DNA from: Fibrella rubiginis
GTDB taxonomy: Bacteria; Bacteroidota; Bacteroidia; Cytophagales; Spirosomataceae
DNA: 64,000 bases
Direction of reading: 5' to 3'
Assembly (NCBI RefSeq): GCF_017353185.1
Contig: NZ_JAFMYV010000013.1
Location: 62,001 to 126,000, forward strand
Shown here: positions 26,641-36,302 of the stretch, piece after piece
How the letters are laid out: each line of letters opens with the position of its first letter
How positions within the stretch are numbered: position 1 is the first letter of the stretch
Notes under the pieces: generated by a model
The model's database searches: none
Seen by the model: the letters and a program-made list of their open reading frames with translations, nothing else
Told to the model about the DNA's origin: nothing
Position numbers and translations under genes: made by a program

Positions 26641-29600
26641 GATGGATGGATTACGCGCCTATGGAACAAAGCCCGAAGCGCAGTGGGAAGAACTAACAGC
26701 AGCAGGGGTAATCCGGCAACGAAGCCGCCAATTACCGCGACTGCCAGCGGCTGTTGCATTTGCGCCCCCAGCCCAAAACCCAGTGCCAGGGGCATCAGGG
26801 CAAGAATGGCCCCGATGGCCGTCATTAGTTTGGGGCGTAGCCGCAGGGCAATGGCATAGTTGACCGACTCGTCCACATCACCGGTTCGGGCCAGCGTGTG
26901 TTCAAACTGATTGACCGTGAAAATGGCGTTCTCAGCGATGATACCCACAATCATGATGATACCCGTATAGCTGCTCACGTTCAGCGGGATGCCGGTTAGG
27001 TACAGTGCAGTAATACAACCGGTGATGCCCAGCAGCGAGAGCAGTAACTCCAGCACCGATAGCCACCAGTCTTTGAATAGGAACATCAGCACGGCCAATA
27101 CCAATAACGAGGCCAGTGTCAGAATGAGCAGTAATTCACCAAACGACTGTTGTTGCTGCGCGTACGCTCCGCCGTAGCCAACCGTGTAGCCCTGGGGTAG
27201 AGGCAACTTTTGAGCAAACTGCGTTTGTATATCGCGGATTGTGCTGCCTAAGTCCCGCCCGTTCAGCCGGGCAGTCAGCACCACGGAGGATTTAAGATCT
27301 TCACGTCGTTGCTCAATCTCTCCGCCCAGCACCGTTACCCGGCAGAAGAAGGATAGCGGTCGGGTGGTGCCGTCAGGTAGGAAGATCAGTACGTTCCTTA
27401 GCTTATCTAAATCGTTTTGGTCAAAGTTGGCAAAGCGCAACACCATCCGGCGCATCTGCTCGCCATCCTGAAACGAGCCGACTTGAATCCCCGCCGTGAG
27501 GGCCGCCTGCGCGGGCGAGGGTACGGGCTGTGCCGCGTTGGGGCCGAGGGATACGCCCCCCGTGTAGGCCGTAAGTTGAGTCTGAAAGTCGATCAAGCCA
27601 ATCTTGTACTGACTCAACTTAGCCTGATCCGGCTCGAAAACCAGCGACGGCCCCGCTTCAACCAACCCGTCGTTTACGTCGACCACCCCCGGTATCGTCT
27701 CCAGAATGCCCGATGCCTGTTTGGAAAGCGTTTGTAACAGGATGTAATTATCACCGAACAGCTTGATCTCGATTGGCTGGGGGGTACTCATGAGATCACC
27801 TAACAGATCGGCGATACGCTGACCGAACGAAATACTCAGCACCGGTTGAGCGGCATTGATACGTGTCCGCAGATCGTCAATGACTTCGACGGTCGTTTTG
27901 GTTCGGTTTGTTTTTAGCTGAATCGAATAGTCGCCGAAATTGGGCGGCACCCCCCGGAACCCCATGCTGATGCCCGTTCGTCGGGAATAGGTCGCCACGT
28001 TGGAATCGGCCACAATAATCTTTTCCGCTTGGCGCAGAATCCGATCCGTTTCCTGGATAGACGTACCCGGTGGCGTGAAGTAATCCAGCACGATAGTCCC
28101 CTCGTCGAGGTCGGGCAGAAAGCCAGTTTCTAAACGACCGTATGAGAACCATGCTCCAAAACCCAGCAGCCCCACTAAAAGTAATGACACAACCGGCTTG
28201 GTGAAGAGCTGCGTTAACCAGTGCAGCCGACGTACCTGAGCGAATTCATCGACAGCATGAGCGTTCTTGGAAGCTTTGAAACCAATTAATAGGTGCAGTA
28301 CCGGCAGTAACAGCCACGTTACTAAAAAAGAACAGACCATCGTGATCTGCATGGTATCGGATAGCTCCCGAAAGAAGCTACCAGCCAGCCCGCTCATCAG
28401 TCGAAATGGAAAGTGAATGACGATGGTAGAAAGCGAGGAGCCAACCATCGCCGGAAACAGGTTATGAATGGCCTCCTGCACCACGGCAAACCGGTTTTTC
28501 TCCGGTTCCTCTTCATGGACGCGGTAGATCTGTTCGATGATAACGATGGCATCGTCGATGATCAGCCCGATAGAAGCAGCAATTGCCCCCAACGACATAA
28601 TATTAATGCTAATGCCCACCACGTAAAGCACTAAAATCGTAAAGGCCAGCGTAACGGGAATCGTCAGCAACACCACCGTGGAAGCCCGCCACGACCGTAG
28701 AAAGACGATTATGACCAAGATAGCCAGCAGCAACCCTTCGTAAATGGTCTTGATGACACTGTGAACGCTATCGCCCACGAACGCCGACTGGTCATAGTAG
28801 GGTTTGAGCCGCATACCACGGGGCAGGATCTTACGAACCTCAACCGCTTTGGCCTCAGCGTTTTTAGCAAAGTCAATCAGGTTCACGCCCGGCTGTTTGA
28901 CCAAATCGATTTGCACCGCTTGGTGACCATTGGCGTTGATCACTAAAAATTCCTGTTGCTGTTCCTGCACCTCAACACGGGCAACTTCGCCGAGCGTTAC
29001 CATCCGGGTACCGTCGTTTTTGACAATCAACGCATTCAGTGCGTCCACGTCGAGCACTCGTGTGTCGGTCAGCGTCAGATAAAGCCGTCGGTAGTTGGCT
29101 ACGTAGCCGTTGGACAGTACGTTGTTGTTGGCATTGATAGAGGCTATCAGAGCCGAGATGGGCAAGTTCACCGAAGCCAGTTTCACCGCATCGGGTATGA
29201 CCACAATCTCTTTGGCCTTTCCACCCCGCACCACGACGTTAGCGATACCAGGCACCTGCGAAAACAGAGGACGTACCAGCAAGTTGGCACGATCTCGCAA
29301 CGCAACTAATCCGTGCTGGTCGCTTTCCAACGTATAGCCATAGACCGGAAACAGCGACTGGTTCATGGCCTCAATGGAGAGGTTCACGCCCGGCGGCAGG
29401 AAGTTGCGAATCTCATTGATCCGGCTCTCGACCTGCGTCTTCTGGGTGTAAATATCCTGCCCCCACTTGAAAAACACGTCGATGGTGCAGCTACCCCGGC
29501 TAGTGCTGGACTTAACAATCGTTACGCCATTGACTTTCTTAACCGCGCTCTCCAGCGGCTTGGTGACGGTAATCATCATCCGGTCGATGGGCTGCTGGCC

Positions 29601-29801
29601 GTTGTCGACAATGATAGATACACGCGGGAACAACACTTCGGGAAACAGATTAGTCTGCATCCGGGTATAGGCGTAAATACCGGCGATCAGCAGCAACACA
29701 CCCGTGAACAGAATGGGGCGACTAAACACCTCAAAATAAGAACGACGAACCGGTTCATCCATCGGCGTAGTCGTATCGGTAGCTGGTGTCTGGTTGTTCA
29801 T
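26637..29801 (-). CDS. RND-family efflux pump (AcrB/CusA-like)
   Basis: 1054 residues, normal for an RND pump. An N-terminal tail is followed by the first membrane helix (PILFTGVLLLIAGIYAY), LFPEVLFPRVSI and a large periplasmic part. The conserved membrane segment GLIIDDAIVIIEQIY carries the acidic proton-relay residues, and a second helix bundle follows near 900-1040. It is transcribed after its adaptor and outer membrane factor. Substrate is uncertain: sequence features lie between heavy-metal and drug types. It is clearly different from the fused CusA at 15936. Confidence 0.9.
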   Translation of the reverse strand: MNNQTPATDTTTPMDEPVRRSYFEVFSRPILFTGVLLLIAGIYAYTRMQTNLFPEVLFPRVSIIVDNGQQPIDRMMITVTKPLESAVKKVNGVTIVKSSTSRGSCTIDVFFKWGQDIYTQKTQVESRINEIRNFLPPGVNLSIEAMNQSLFPVYGYTLESDQHGLVALRDRANLLVRPLFSQVPGIANVVVRGGKAKEIVVIPDAVKLASVNLPISALIASINANNNVLSNGYVANYRRLYLTLTDTRVLDVDALNALIVKNDGTRMVTLGEVARVEVQEQQQEFLVINANGHQAVQIDLVKQPGVNLIDFAKNAEAKAVEVRKILPRGMRLKPYYDQSAFVGDSVHSVIKTIYEGLLLAILVIIVFLRSWRASTVVLLTIPVTLAFTILVLYVVGISINIMSLGAIAASIGLIIDDAIVIIEQIYRVHEEEPEKNRFAVVQEAIHNLFPAMVGSSLSTIVIHFPFRLMSGLAGSFFRELSDTMQITMVCSFLVTWLLLPVLHLLIGFKASKNAHAVDEFAQVRRLHWLTQLFTKPVVSLLLVGLLGFGAWFSYGRLETGFLPDLDEGTIVLDYFTPPGTSIQETDRILRQAEKIIVADSNVATYSRRTGISMGFRGVPPNFGDYSIQLKTNRTKTTVEVIDDLRTRINAAQPVLSISFGQRIADLLGDLMSTPQPIEIKLFGDNYILLQTLSKQASGILETIPGVVDVNDGLVEAGPSLVFEPDQAKLSQYKIGLIDFQTQLTAYTGGVSLGPNAAQPVPSPAQAALTAGIQVGSFQDGEQMRRMVLRFANFDQNDLDKLRNVLIFLPDGTTRPLSFFCRVTVLGGEIEQRREDLKSSVVLTARLNGRDLGSTIRDIQTQFAQKLPLPQGYTVGYGGAYAQQQQSFGELLLILTLASLLVLAVLMFLFKDWWLSVLELLLSLLGITGCITALYLTGIPLNVSSYTGIIMIVGIIAENAIFTVNQFEHTLARTGDVDESVNYAIALRLRPKLMTAIGAILALMPLALGFGLGAQMQQPLAVAVIGGFVAGLPLLLLVLPTALRALFHRRVIHPS

Positions 29802-30760
29802 CGCTTTGCCGGAGTTACCAGTACACGGGCTGTGTCGGGCAGGCCGTAATTGCCTTCGGTGACGATGCGGTCACCAATTCCGAAGAGGGGGGAACGTACC
29901 TCAACCGCCGTGGTCGTTCGTTCACCAAGCTGGACGGGTACTTTGATCGCCGTGCTATCATTCAGCAGCCGCATAACCCAGAAGTGTTGGAGCATCTCGT
30001 CGCTGAGTATGGCAGCTTTGGGCAGCAACTGGGCCTGAGCGTTGGCCTGGCTGGTCACGTCAACCTGTACGGTTAGGTTTTCGGGGAGTGGAATGGGGCG
30101 AGTAATGCGCGCTAATACACTCTGAGTTTGAGCCAGCGCGTTGACCGTCGTTAAGGGGGTGGTGAACGTAGCAGTCAGGGCGCGGCCATCGGGCAAACGT
30201 ACCCGGCAGGTTCGACCGGGCCGGGCCAGAGCCTCATATTCGTAAGGCACGTTGACCTGCACGGCCAAGGCACTATTTTCTGCGATGGTGCAAAGCTGGG
30301 TGCCCTCCAGCACGTAGTCGCCCGTTTGCTGCTTATCGAACGTACTGATCACGCCCCCCGACGAGGCCCGCACCGTGACTAAGCCAATAATGGCTGTATC
30401 GCCCGAAATAGCCAATTTTCCTAGGGCGCGTCGCTCCTTAGTTTCTAATTGGTAGAGCGGCTGGCCGGCACGTACCTGTGCGCCCAGGCTAACGTACACT
30501 TTTGTGACGAAGGCGGCCACGGGTGCCGTAATGGCATTTCGGCGCAGATACAGCGTCGTCCCGAACAGCGTCAGGCTATTGCTGATGCCGCCCCGACCAA
30601 CGGCCTGCACGGTAACGGGCGTTCGGGCGGTGCGGGTTTGCTGCTGGGACGCATCGGTAGCCTGCGGCTTGTTGCAGGCAAACAAGCCCATCAGCAGCAG
30701 CACGCCTGTAGATAGCTGAAGACTAAGCCGTTCACTACCAGTTATAATAATTGTACGCAT
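29798..30760 (-). CDS. RND efflux adaptor lipoprotein
   Basis: 320 residues from ATG at 30760. A lipobox GLFAC is near residue 29. Lipoyl-like segments VYVSLGAQVRAGQPLYQLE and, later, SSGGVISTFDKQQTGDYVLEG flank a very short hairpin, so it lacks the long coiled coil seen in CusB. Beta-barrel and membrane-proximal parts follow (VRLPDGRALTATF, PLFGIGDRIV). It overlaps the pump start by ATGA and the outer membrane factor stop by 26 nt. Confidence 0.83.
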   Translation of the reverse strand: MRTIIITGSERLSLQLSTGVLLLMGLFACNKPQATDASQQQTRTARTPVTVQAVGRGGISNSLTLFGTTLYLRRNAITAPVAAFVTKVYVSLGAQVRAGQPLYQLETKERRALGKLAISGDTAIIGLVTVRASSGGVISTFDKQQTGDYVLEGTQLCTIAENSALAVQVNVPYEYEALARPGRTCRVRLPDGRALTATFTTPLTTVNALAQTQSVLARITRPIPLPENLTVQVDVTSQANAQAQLLPKAAILSDEMLQHFWVMRLLNDSTAIKVPVQLGERTTTAVEVRSPLFGIGDRIVTEGNYGLPDTARVLVTPAKR

Positions 30761-32069
30761 TGACAAGCAGTTGACGATTCGATTGAATCAGTAAGGCATC
30801 GCGCCGAACGGCGACCATGTTTTTCAGAACGGTGATGTAATTGATAATGGAAAGCTGACCCTGTAGCAGTTCGCGCCGGTAAGAAGCCAGCACGGCTTCG
30901 TAGCCCGCTATCTGCTGCCGGAACACGGCGAGTCGTTCGTCAAGTCCTCTCAACTCACCCCGTATCCGCTCCCGACGCACCGCATTCTGCGTGTCGATGA
31001 ACCGGCGGTAGTTGCCCAGGCTCTGTTGTAGGATACTGGTGCGTTGCGCGTTGATACGCTTCTGGTGCCCGTCGAAGAGTGTCCAGACCAGGGAAACGCC
31101 CGCACTAAACCCAAAGCGACGGGGGATGTCGGGGATGTAGGACGTATTTAGCCCGGCGTTACCGAACGCAATCCATTGAGGTCGGTAACGCAAATCGAAA
31201 ATGGTTTGCTGGGCAGTTAGGGCTACGCTATCCAAAGCGTATCGTTGCGTGAATCCAGAGGGTACTGAGCCGATGTCGGGAGCTATGACCAAGTACAGTG
31301 GAGCCAAATTGACTAACGTGGTATCGGCGATGCCGCTTAACGCATTCAACTCGAGTACATCCCGTCGGTAGGCCGTTTGGTAGCCAACGCGCAGATTCTG
31401 CTGGGTTTGGGCTTCGATGTCAACCAGCGTTAGGTCCGATTGCTTGAGCAGCGAAGACTCGACAAACTTCTGGACAATCTGCCGCTGTTCGCGTAGCACC
31501 CGCAACAGGCTATCGGTATACTGCACCTGCAAGCGGTCCTGCAAACACAGAATGTACTGATCGGTAACAATCTTTTCAACGTCGTGCTGACCCAGCCGGA
31601 TCACCGTCTGACCAACCTGAGAAGCCAGCACAAACGGCGCGGCAAATGCTTTTGCCCGAAATAAATTAGAAATGGGTTGCGTGGCTGAAACCAGTCCCTG
31701 ATACAAGCCACCGTTGGACACCGCCAAATCGTACCCGAAGTAGTTGGTTGCTCCCGACGAATTAAGTTCTGGATGAAAGCCGCCTTTATCGGTTGAGAAG
31801 ATCGGAGAGAACTGTGCGTTGCCCGTCACCTGCACCAGCGGTTTTGTGTAGAATGCCTGAAGACGCTGAGCCTCCAGCGCATTAGCCTGCAGCTGGTTTT
31901 GGTTATCACGAACAAGTGGACTGGTTTGACGGGCATTTTCCAGATAATAGTCTAATGTCCGTTGGGGCTGGCCGGATTGAGCCAATACGCCGACTGCCGA
32001 AACCAGATACAGTCCAGTCAACAACAGCACTACCCTCAGCTTGCTGTCCTCTGGTTGTTTCGTTTGCAT
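30735..32069 (-). CDS. TolC-like outer membrane efflux factor
   Basis: 444 residues from ATG at 32069; the frame stays open to 32129. A signal peptide ends near VLAQ. Long helical stretches (TLDYYLENARQTSPLVRD, DNQNQLQANALEAQRLQAF) and a repeat of the same pattern in the second half fit the TolC/OEP family. It is the first gene of the minus-strand pump operon. A dyad at 32119-32140 lies about 50 nt upstream. Confidence 0.82.
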   Translation of the reverse strand: MQTKQPEDSKLRVVLLLTGLYLVSAVGVLAQSGQPQRTLDYYLENARQTSPLVRDNQNQLQANALEAQRLQAFYTKPLVQVTGNAQFSPIFSTDKGGFHPELNSSGATNYFGYDLAVSNGGLYQGLVSATQPISNLFRAKAFAAPFVLASQVGQTVIRLGQHDVEKIVTDQYILCLQDRLQVQYTDSLLRVLREQRQIVQKFVESSLLKQSDLTLVDIEAQTQQNLRVGYQTAYRRDVLELNALSGIADTTLVNLAPLYLVIAPDIGSVPSGFTQRYALDSVALTAQQTIFDLRYRPQWIAFGNAGLNTSYIPDIPRRFGFSAGVSLVWTLFDGHQKRINAQRTSILQQSLGNYRRFIDTQNAVRRERIRGELRGLDERLAVFRQQIAGYEAVLASYRRELLQGQLSIINYITVLKNMVAVRRDALLIQSNRQLLVNAYNYYNW

Positions 32070-32501
32070 ACGCTGTCCATCAGTGATTCTCTTGATGCCC
32101 TGATAAAAAAGCACCACGCCCAAATCCAATTCGGTTTGGGTAATGCAAACGTCGTGGTCAATCTTGAAGTAAATCTGTACCTGGTACTGATGCTGTTTAT
32201 GAAGCGTTAGCGCAAACGAATCAGCTTCTGATAGACCGATTGATCCTTACTGCACGGAATCTATTGCTTCAGATTTGCCTCAGAATCTCCCTGTACGTTT
32301 GATGTAATTTTCAGCCGCACTCGCTTCGCTTTTGGAAAAATTCGATTCGATCAGGCAACGGCGGATATCAAAATCTCCGTATGGCTTTTTGTATACCTCT
32401 GATCCGTCAGCACGAATACACAGTCAGCAAAACCGCCCAGCCGGGGGCAGAAGTAGAGCGGTTAATTGAATTAACAGTCAACGTTTTAAAACAAAATCGT
32501 T
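32070..32501. other. Divergent intergenic region between efflux operon and lysine-rich protein
   Basis: 432 nt without a supported gene. It contains the imperfect dyad at 32119-32140 and must hold promoters for both directions, but I found no clear TAnnTTTG box. Short open frames crossing it have no recognisable features. Confidence 0.5.
32119..32140. promoter_or_regulatory. Imperfect palindrome, candidate operator of the pump operon
   Basis: CCCAAA (32119-32124) and TTTGGG (32135-32140) form a 22-bp imperfect dyad centred on AATT. It lies 50-71 nt upstream of the outer membrane factor start. No regulator gene is encoded nearby, so the binding protein is unknown. Confidence 0.3.
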
Positions 32502-32789
32502 ATGAAAAACACAATGCTGGCAGCAATCATGGTTGCTGCTCTTTTCGCCGGAAATGCCCAGGCCCAGAGTGGCAAAGCACACAAAAAAGAGGCTGTCACT
32601 GAAGCCAAAGCCACCGTAGCCAGTGATAAGGCTACGCTGAAGGAGTTAAAGTCGGATCGCAAGGATGACAAACTGCGTGGAGACCGACAGGCGTTGAAAG
32701 CAGATCGGAAACGCACGTTCAAGGCCGACAAAAAGCTGCTGAAAGACGAGGTTAAAAAAGACGCGGCTGTCGTCAAAAAGAAGCTGTAG
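32502..32789 (+). CDS. Small lysine-rich secreted protein
   Basis: 95 residues. A signal peptide ends near AQAQ. The mature 70 residues are almost all Lys, Asp, Glu, Ala, Arg and Leu, predicted as one long helix with repeated KADRK/KDDK-type units and no Cys. The gene has its own terminator. I know no defined family; it resembles other small exported basic proteins of Bacteroidetes of unknown role. It could be a periplasmic chaperone-like or metal-stress protein (inference). Confidence 0.65.
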   Translation: MKNTMLAAIMVAALFAGNAQAQSGKAHKKEAVTEAKATVASDKATLKELKSDRKDDKLRGDRQALKADRKRTFKADKKLLKDEVKKDAAVVKKKL

Positions 32790-32802
32790 TTATCTATTCC
32801 CG

Positions 32803-32833
32803 AACGGGCCGGCATAGAAACCGGCCCGTTTTT
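32803..32833 (+). terminator. Rho-independent terminator
   Basis: A perfect 10-bp stem (32803-32812 with 32821-32830) with an 8-nt loop; TTT follows, and the stem is GC-rich. It lies 13 nt after the lysine-rich protein stop. Confidence 0.85.
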
Positions 32834-32900
32834 CATTCACCTACATGCATCGGCAATTCACACCTGTTGGTAGCCCAATACCAGACAAGATTCGTATTCT

Positions 32901-34019
32901 ATGCGCCTTTTATTCATCGTGCAGGGCGAAGGTCGAGGTCATTTGACACAGGCTATTTCGCTGGCGCAATTGCTTCAGGAAGCTGGTCATGAGGTTATAG
33001 GTGCCTGGGTCAACGTGGCAACAGGACGGCCCGTGCCACCCTTTTTCGTCGAGCAGTTCACCGCCCCGATCATCTCCCTGCCCGGACCGGCACTTGTTTA
33101 TGATCCGCAAACCAACGCCCTCGATCTGAAAACGACCATACGGGGTATTATTCGACAACTGCCAACGTTCCGTCAAAGTGTTCGTCAACTCAGAATGGCT
33201 ATCCTGACCGAGAAGCCGGATATTGTCGTCAACTTTTTTGAACTACTTGGTGGCCTCACTTATGGGCTGTACCGGCCCTCCACGCCAATGGTCTGCGTAG
33301 GGCATCAATGCCTGGCGTTTCACGATTCGTTCACGTTTCCAAAAGGCAGTTGGTTCGACAAACTGTTATTCAAAGCATTGGTCCGTCTGAACAGTTGGGG
33401 CGCAACCGAGCTTTTCGGCCTGTCGTTCGACCAGCAAACCGACGTACCCAGACGTCGGTTGCGTGTAATGCCTCTCCTGCTGCGACGAGAGCTTACCGCC
33501 TGCCGTATCCAAGATGACAGAACGGACTGCTGCCCCTACGTACTGGCTTACACCACGCAACCCGGCTTGGTGAGCGAGGTGCTGGAAGCACACCGACAAT
33601 GCCCGGAGATGGTTGTCCATTACTTCAACGCCACGACGCAGGAAACCCAAGAGCAGGTGGACAACCACCTCTTTTTTCACCGCATCGACGGCATTCGCTA
33701 CCTGAAGTACATGCAGCACTGCGAAGCAGTAGTAACTACAGCCGGATTTGAATCCGTTTGTGAAGCCCTTTACTTAGGCAAGCCCGTGCTGATGATGCCG
33801 CAACCTAATCACTACGAACAGGCTTGCAACGCACTCGACGGGCAGCGGGTAGGCGCGGGGTTGGCGGCAAATCGCTTTGACCTGCGTCGACTGCTGACGT
33901 ACCTGCCCACGCATGACCACTCGGTGAGCAATCGGTTTAAGAACTGGTATGCCAGTGGCGAATGGCGTTTCGTGATTGCCCTACAACGTCTTATTCCGCC
34001 GACCAACTCGGCCACCTGA
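32901..34019 (+). CDS. MurG-like (GT-B) glycosyltransferase
   Basis: 372 residues. The N-terminus RLLFIVQGEGRGHLTQAISLAQLL is the GT-B nucleotide-sugar fold opening with the GxGRGH loop. The C-terminal half has CEAVVTTAGFESVCEALYLGKPVLMMPQPNHYEQ, the MurG/GT28-type donor-binding region. Acceptor is unknown, likely a glycolipid or cell-surface sugar. The next gene follows 38 nt later. Confidence 0.82.
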   Translation: MRLLFIVQGEGRGHLTQAISLAQLLQEAGHEVIGAWVNVATGRPVPPFFVEQFTAPIISLPGPALVYDPQTNALDLKTTIRGIIRQLPTFRQSVRQLRMAILTEKPDIVVNFFELLGGLTYGLYRPSTPMVCVGHQCLAFHDSFTFPKGSWFDKLLFKALVRLNSWGATELFGLSFDQQTDVPRRRLRVMPLLLRRELTACRIQDDRTDCCPYVLAYTTQPGLVSEVLEAHRQCPEMVVHYFNATTQETQEQVDNHLFFHRIDGIRYLKYMQHCEAVVTTAGFESVCEALYLGKPVLMMPQPNHYEQACNALDGQRVGAGLAANRFDLRRLLTYLPTHDHSVSNRFKNWYASGEWRFVIALQRLIPPTNSAT

Positions 34020-34057
34020 GCCAACAGGTGCTAGAACCGACACAACTCAACTGATCT

Positions 34058-34447
34058 ATGAAAACATCCCTCCTGTCGTGGTTATGTCTGCTCGGTGCTG
34101 CTTTTTGTGAGATGGCCTGGACGTACTCGCTGAAATACATTGATCTGCCTGCTCTTAAAACACTCCGGTGGGCAACCCTGTACCGCTCCGACGGCGGCAT
34201 GGCAGTGCTATGGCCCTGGATTGCCTACGTCGTGTTTGGTGTCGTTAACTCGGTATTGCTGGCTATTGCCATGCGAACCATCCCAACGGCGACGGCTTTT
34301 GCCGTATGGATGGCTACGTCGCTCATCATCCTCAAAGCAACGGATGTGCTGTGGCTAAAGGCAGACTGGTCATTTACCGAATTGTTTTTCGGGTTGGTTA
34401 TCATCGTTGGTATTGTTGGCCTGAAATGGGCCGGGTCAACTCAATGA
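34058..34447 (+). CDS. SMR-family membrane protein
   Basis: 129 residues with four membrane helices. AAFCEMAWTYSLKYI in helix 1 contains the membrane-embedded Glu (E18) essential in SugE/EmrE-type proteins, and ATAFAVWMATSLI in helix 3 matches SMR spacing. The loop between helices 1 and 2 is longer than in EmrE. Likely role: proton-coupled export of small cations or a lipid-linked flippase-type function beside the glycosyltransferase (inference). Confidence 0.72.
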   Translation: MKTSLLSWLCLLGAAFCEMAWTYSLKYIDLPALKTLRWATLYRSDGGMAVLWPWIAYVVFGVVNSVLLAIAMRTIPTATAFAVWMATSLIILKATDVLWLKADWSFTELFFGLVIIVGIVGLKWAGSTQ

Positions 34448-34493
34448 GCTAACCCCTATGAACAATACCTGATCTAGAAACCTACCTAACTCA

Positions 34494-35522
34494 CTAAAAA
34501 TCAAACTTTTCTAATTTTCCCCCACGAAAGACATAAGCCTCATAACTGTGTCGATCAATGCCATATACTTCTTCGAGGAACACTTTATCTATCCCTCGAC
34601 TAAGTGCATTCACGTGAGCCTGCTTATCGGGCGGCAGTTCGGAGAGTTTAATGCTACGCTCAAACTCGAATCCCTCATCGTATTCAAACTCCAGAGCGAA
34701 TAATTGTTTACGCCATTGAAGTTGAGTTTCAAGACCATCAGAGAAAGGCGCGTAATCAATGTCAACACCGTTCTTGTTGACAACCTGCGCCGATGCTTCG
34801 GTAAACAAACTGAGTCCCGACACGACCATAGCGGCATAGCCGACCCGACGGAAGAGACTCTCACTCAGCCGGGGGAGCAGCCACTTCATGCCCCAGGAAG
34901 ACACAAAAGCGGCTACGGCAATCACGGCACCAAACGTCAACGCTTTGCCCGTCAACAGGCCAAACGAAGCGTACAACGCTAATTTTACTATGTGCAGTAA
35001 GACTTCGTTCGCGGCCCGTGTGGCGACAATCTCTTCCTTCTGTAACCCGTAGCGCAGGTAAAACCGATTGAATAATAGACCAACGGCTCCCGTTAACCCG
35101 GAAACGAAACCCGCAGCAGTCCCGATGATTGCCAGGTACCCTTTGGGAAGCGGATGCGTAGTCTCCAGTTCGGCGGTTGAGCGAAATATCAAGGGTAGGT
35201 TAGCCATCAGGAACAAACCCATCAGCAGTTCGAGGTACAAGGGATTGATATAGCTAAGTAGCCGGGCACCCAACCACACGGCGGGTAGGGCCGGTGGCAC
35301 AAACCAGATCACGACATCCCACCGGATACGCGGCCAAAAAGCGACAATCCGGGAGGCCGAGCTGGAAACTGTGCCGATTGACAGGGCAGCCGGTACCTGT
35401 GCACCCGGTACGATAGAGCCTAAAACGGGTAATAGTAAAAGACCGGCCCCTCCGCCACAAACAGCACTAAGCGAGAAGGCCAACAGGGCGCAGCCAAATA
35501 ATAATAGACCGGATATAACCAT
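34494..35522 (-). CDS. TSUP (TauE/SafE) permease with extra C-terminal domain
   Basis: 342 residues. Residues 1-240 contain about eight membrane helices with the TSUP features AVCGGGAGLLLLPVL and, in the second half, GTAAGFVSGLTGAVGLLF. Residues 245-342 form an added soluble part: a SxA-type junction (TEASAQ), then acidic/aromatic beta-like sequence (VDIDYAPFSDG, LFALEFEYDEGFEFE) and EEVYGIDRHSYEAY. I do not recognise the extra domain. TSUP proteins usually move sulfur compounds or organic anions. The gene is last in the minus-strand block. Confidence 0.75.
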   Translation of the reverse strand: MVISGLLLFGCALLAFSLSAVCGGGAGLLLLPVLGSIVPGAQVPAALSIGTVSSSASRIVAFWPRIRWDVVIWFVPPALPAVWLGARLLSYINPLYLELLMGLFLMANLPLIFRSTAELETTHPLPKGYLAIIGTAAGFVSGLTGAVGLLFNRFYLRYGLQKEEIVATRAANEVLLHIVKLALYASFGLLTGKALTFGAVIAVAAFVSSWGMKWLLPRLSESLFRRVGYAAMVVSGLSLFTEASAQVVNKNGVDIDYAPFSDGLETQLQWRKQLFALEFEYDEGFEFERSIKLSELPPDKQAHVNALSRGIDKVFLEEVYGIDRHSYEAYVFRGGKLEKFDF

Positions 35523-35552
35523 GCATGTTTGTTTAAAGGGGTCCTTTATCGG

Positions 35553-36302
35553 TCAGGCTGGATGAGTGGACCGTTGCCATTCGGTTAACACGATGCCGAC
35601 AATCAGCCAGCAAACGCCCAGTAAGTAACCGCCCATCACGTCACTCAAAAAATGAACCCCTAAGTATATCCGACTAAACCCGACCATTAGAATTAAACTA
35701 ACGGCTGTTACTCCTGTTCCAGTCTTCCATCTAACGGATCGTTGCCCACGAATCAGCCAGTACGCCAGCAAACCATACAAGATCATTGCCGTTGCGGAAT
35801 GACCACTGGGGAATGAATAACCCGTCTCAGGGTAGTAAGCCACCTGTAAGGGGCGTTCCCGTACGAAAGTACGTTTACCGACCTGCACAAAAGTGGCTAC
35901 CCCACCGATTAGTGCCCAGAGAATAAAAACATTCCGTCGTTTGTGCTGACGGAGTAACAGAATCGATCCTAACACAGCAAACCCAATCGTTGCCGGTAAA
36001 GAACCGAGCCAGGTGACTCCGTAAAAAAAAGTACTCAAATTCGTGGCACGGGCCTGGAAAAGCGTTTTAGTAAACCATAAATCTATCTGAACCATTGGCT
36101 CGGTATTAACAATATTCTCGGCCACTTCGGATAAGATCATCACGTTGACCAATAGCAAACCAGCCAGGACTGTAAGGGGTAAACCACTAAACTGATCAGT
36201 CGTCAGTCGGGCAGCCAGCCAGCGGACAGCAGCAGGATACCGACTGGCTAACCGGCCAAACCGGTCGTGCAACCGTTGGATAATTTGATAGGTCGTCATC
36301 AC
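35553..36302 (-). CDS. PAP2-family phosphatase
   Basis: 249 residues, about six membrane helices. The three PAP2 motifs are visible: KRTFVRERP, FPSGHSA and SRIYLGVHFLSD. It likely dephosphorylates phosphatidic acid, undecaprenyl pyrophosphate or a related lipid. The start may be at either of two adjacent Met codons. It overlaps the upstream repeat-protein gene by 4 nt. Confidence 0.88.
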   Translation of the reverse strand: MMTTYQIIQRLHDRFGRLASRYPAAVRWLAARLTTDQFSGLPLTVLAGLLLVNVMILSEVAENIVNTEPMVQIDLWFTKTLFQARATNLSTFFYGVTWLGSLPATIGFAVLGSILLLRQHKRRNVFILWALIGGVATFVQVGKRTFVRERPLQVAYYPETGYSFPSGHSATAMILYGLLAYWLIRGQRSVRWKTGTGVTAVSLILMVGFSRIYLGVHFLSDVMGGYLLGVCWLIVGIVLTEWQRSTHPA

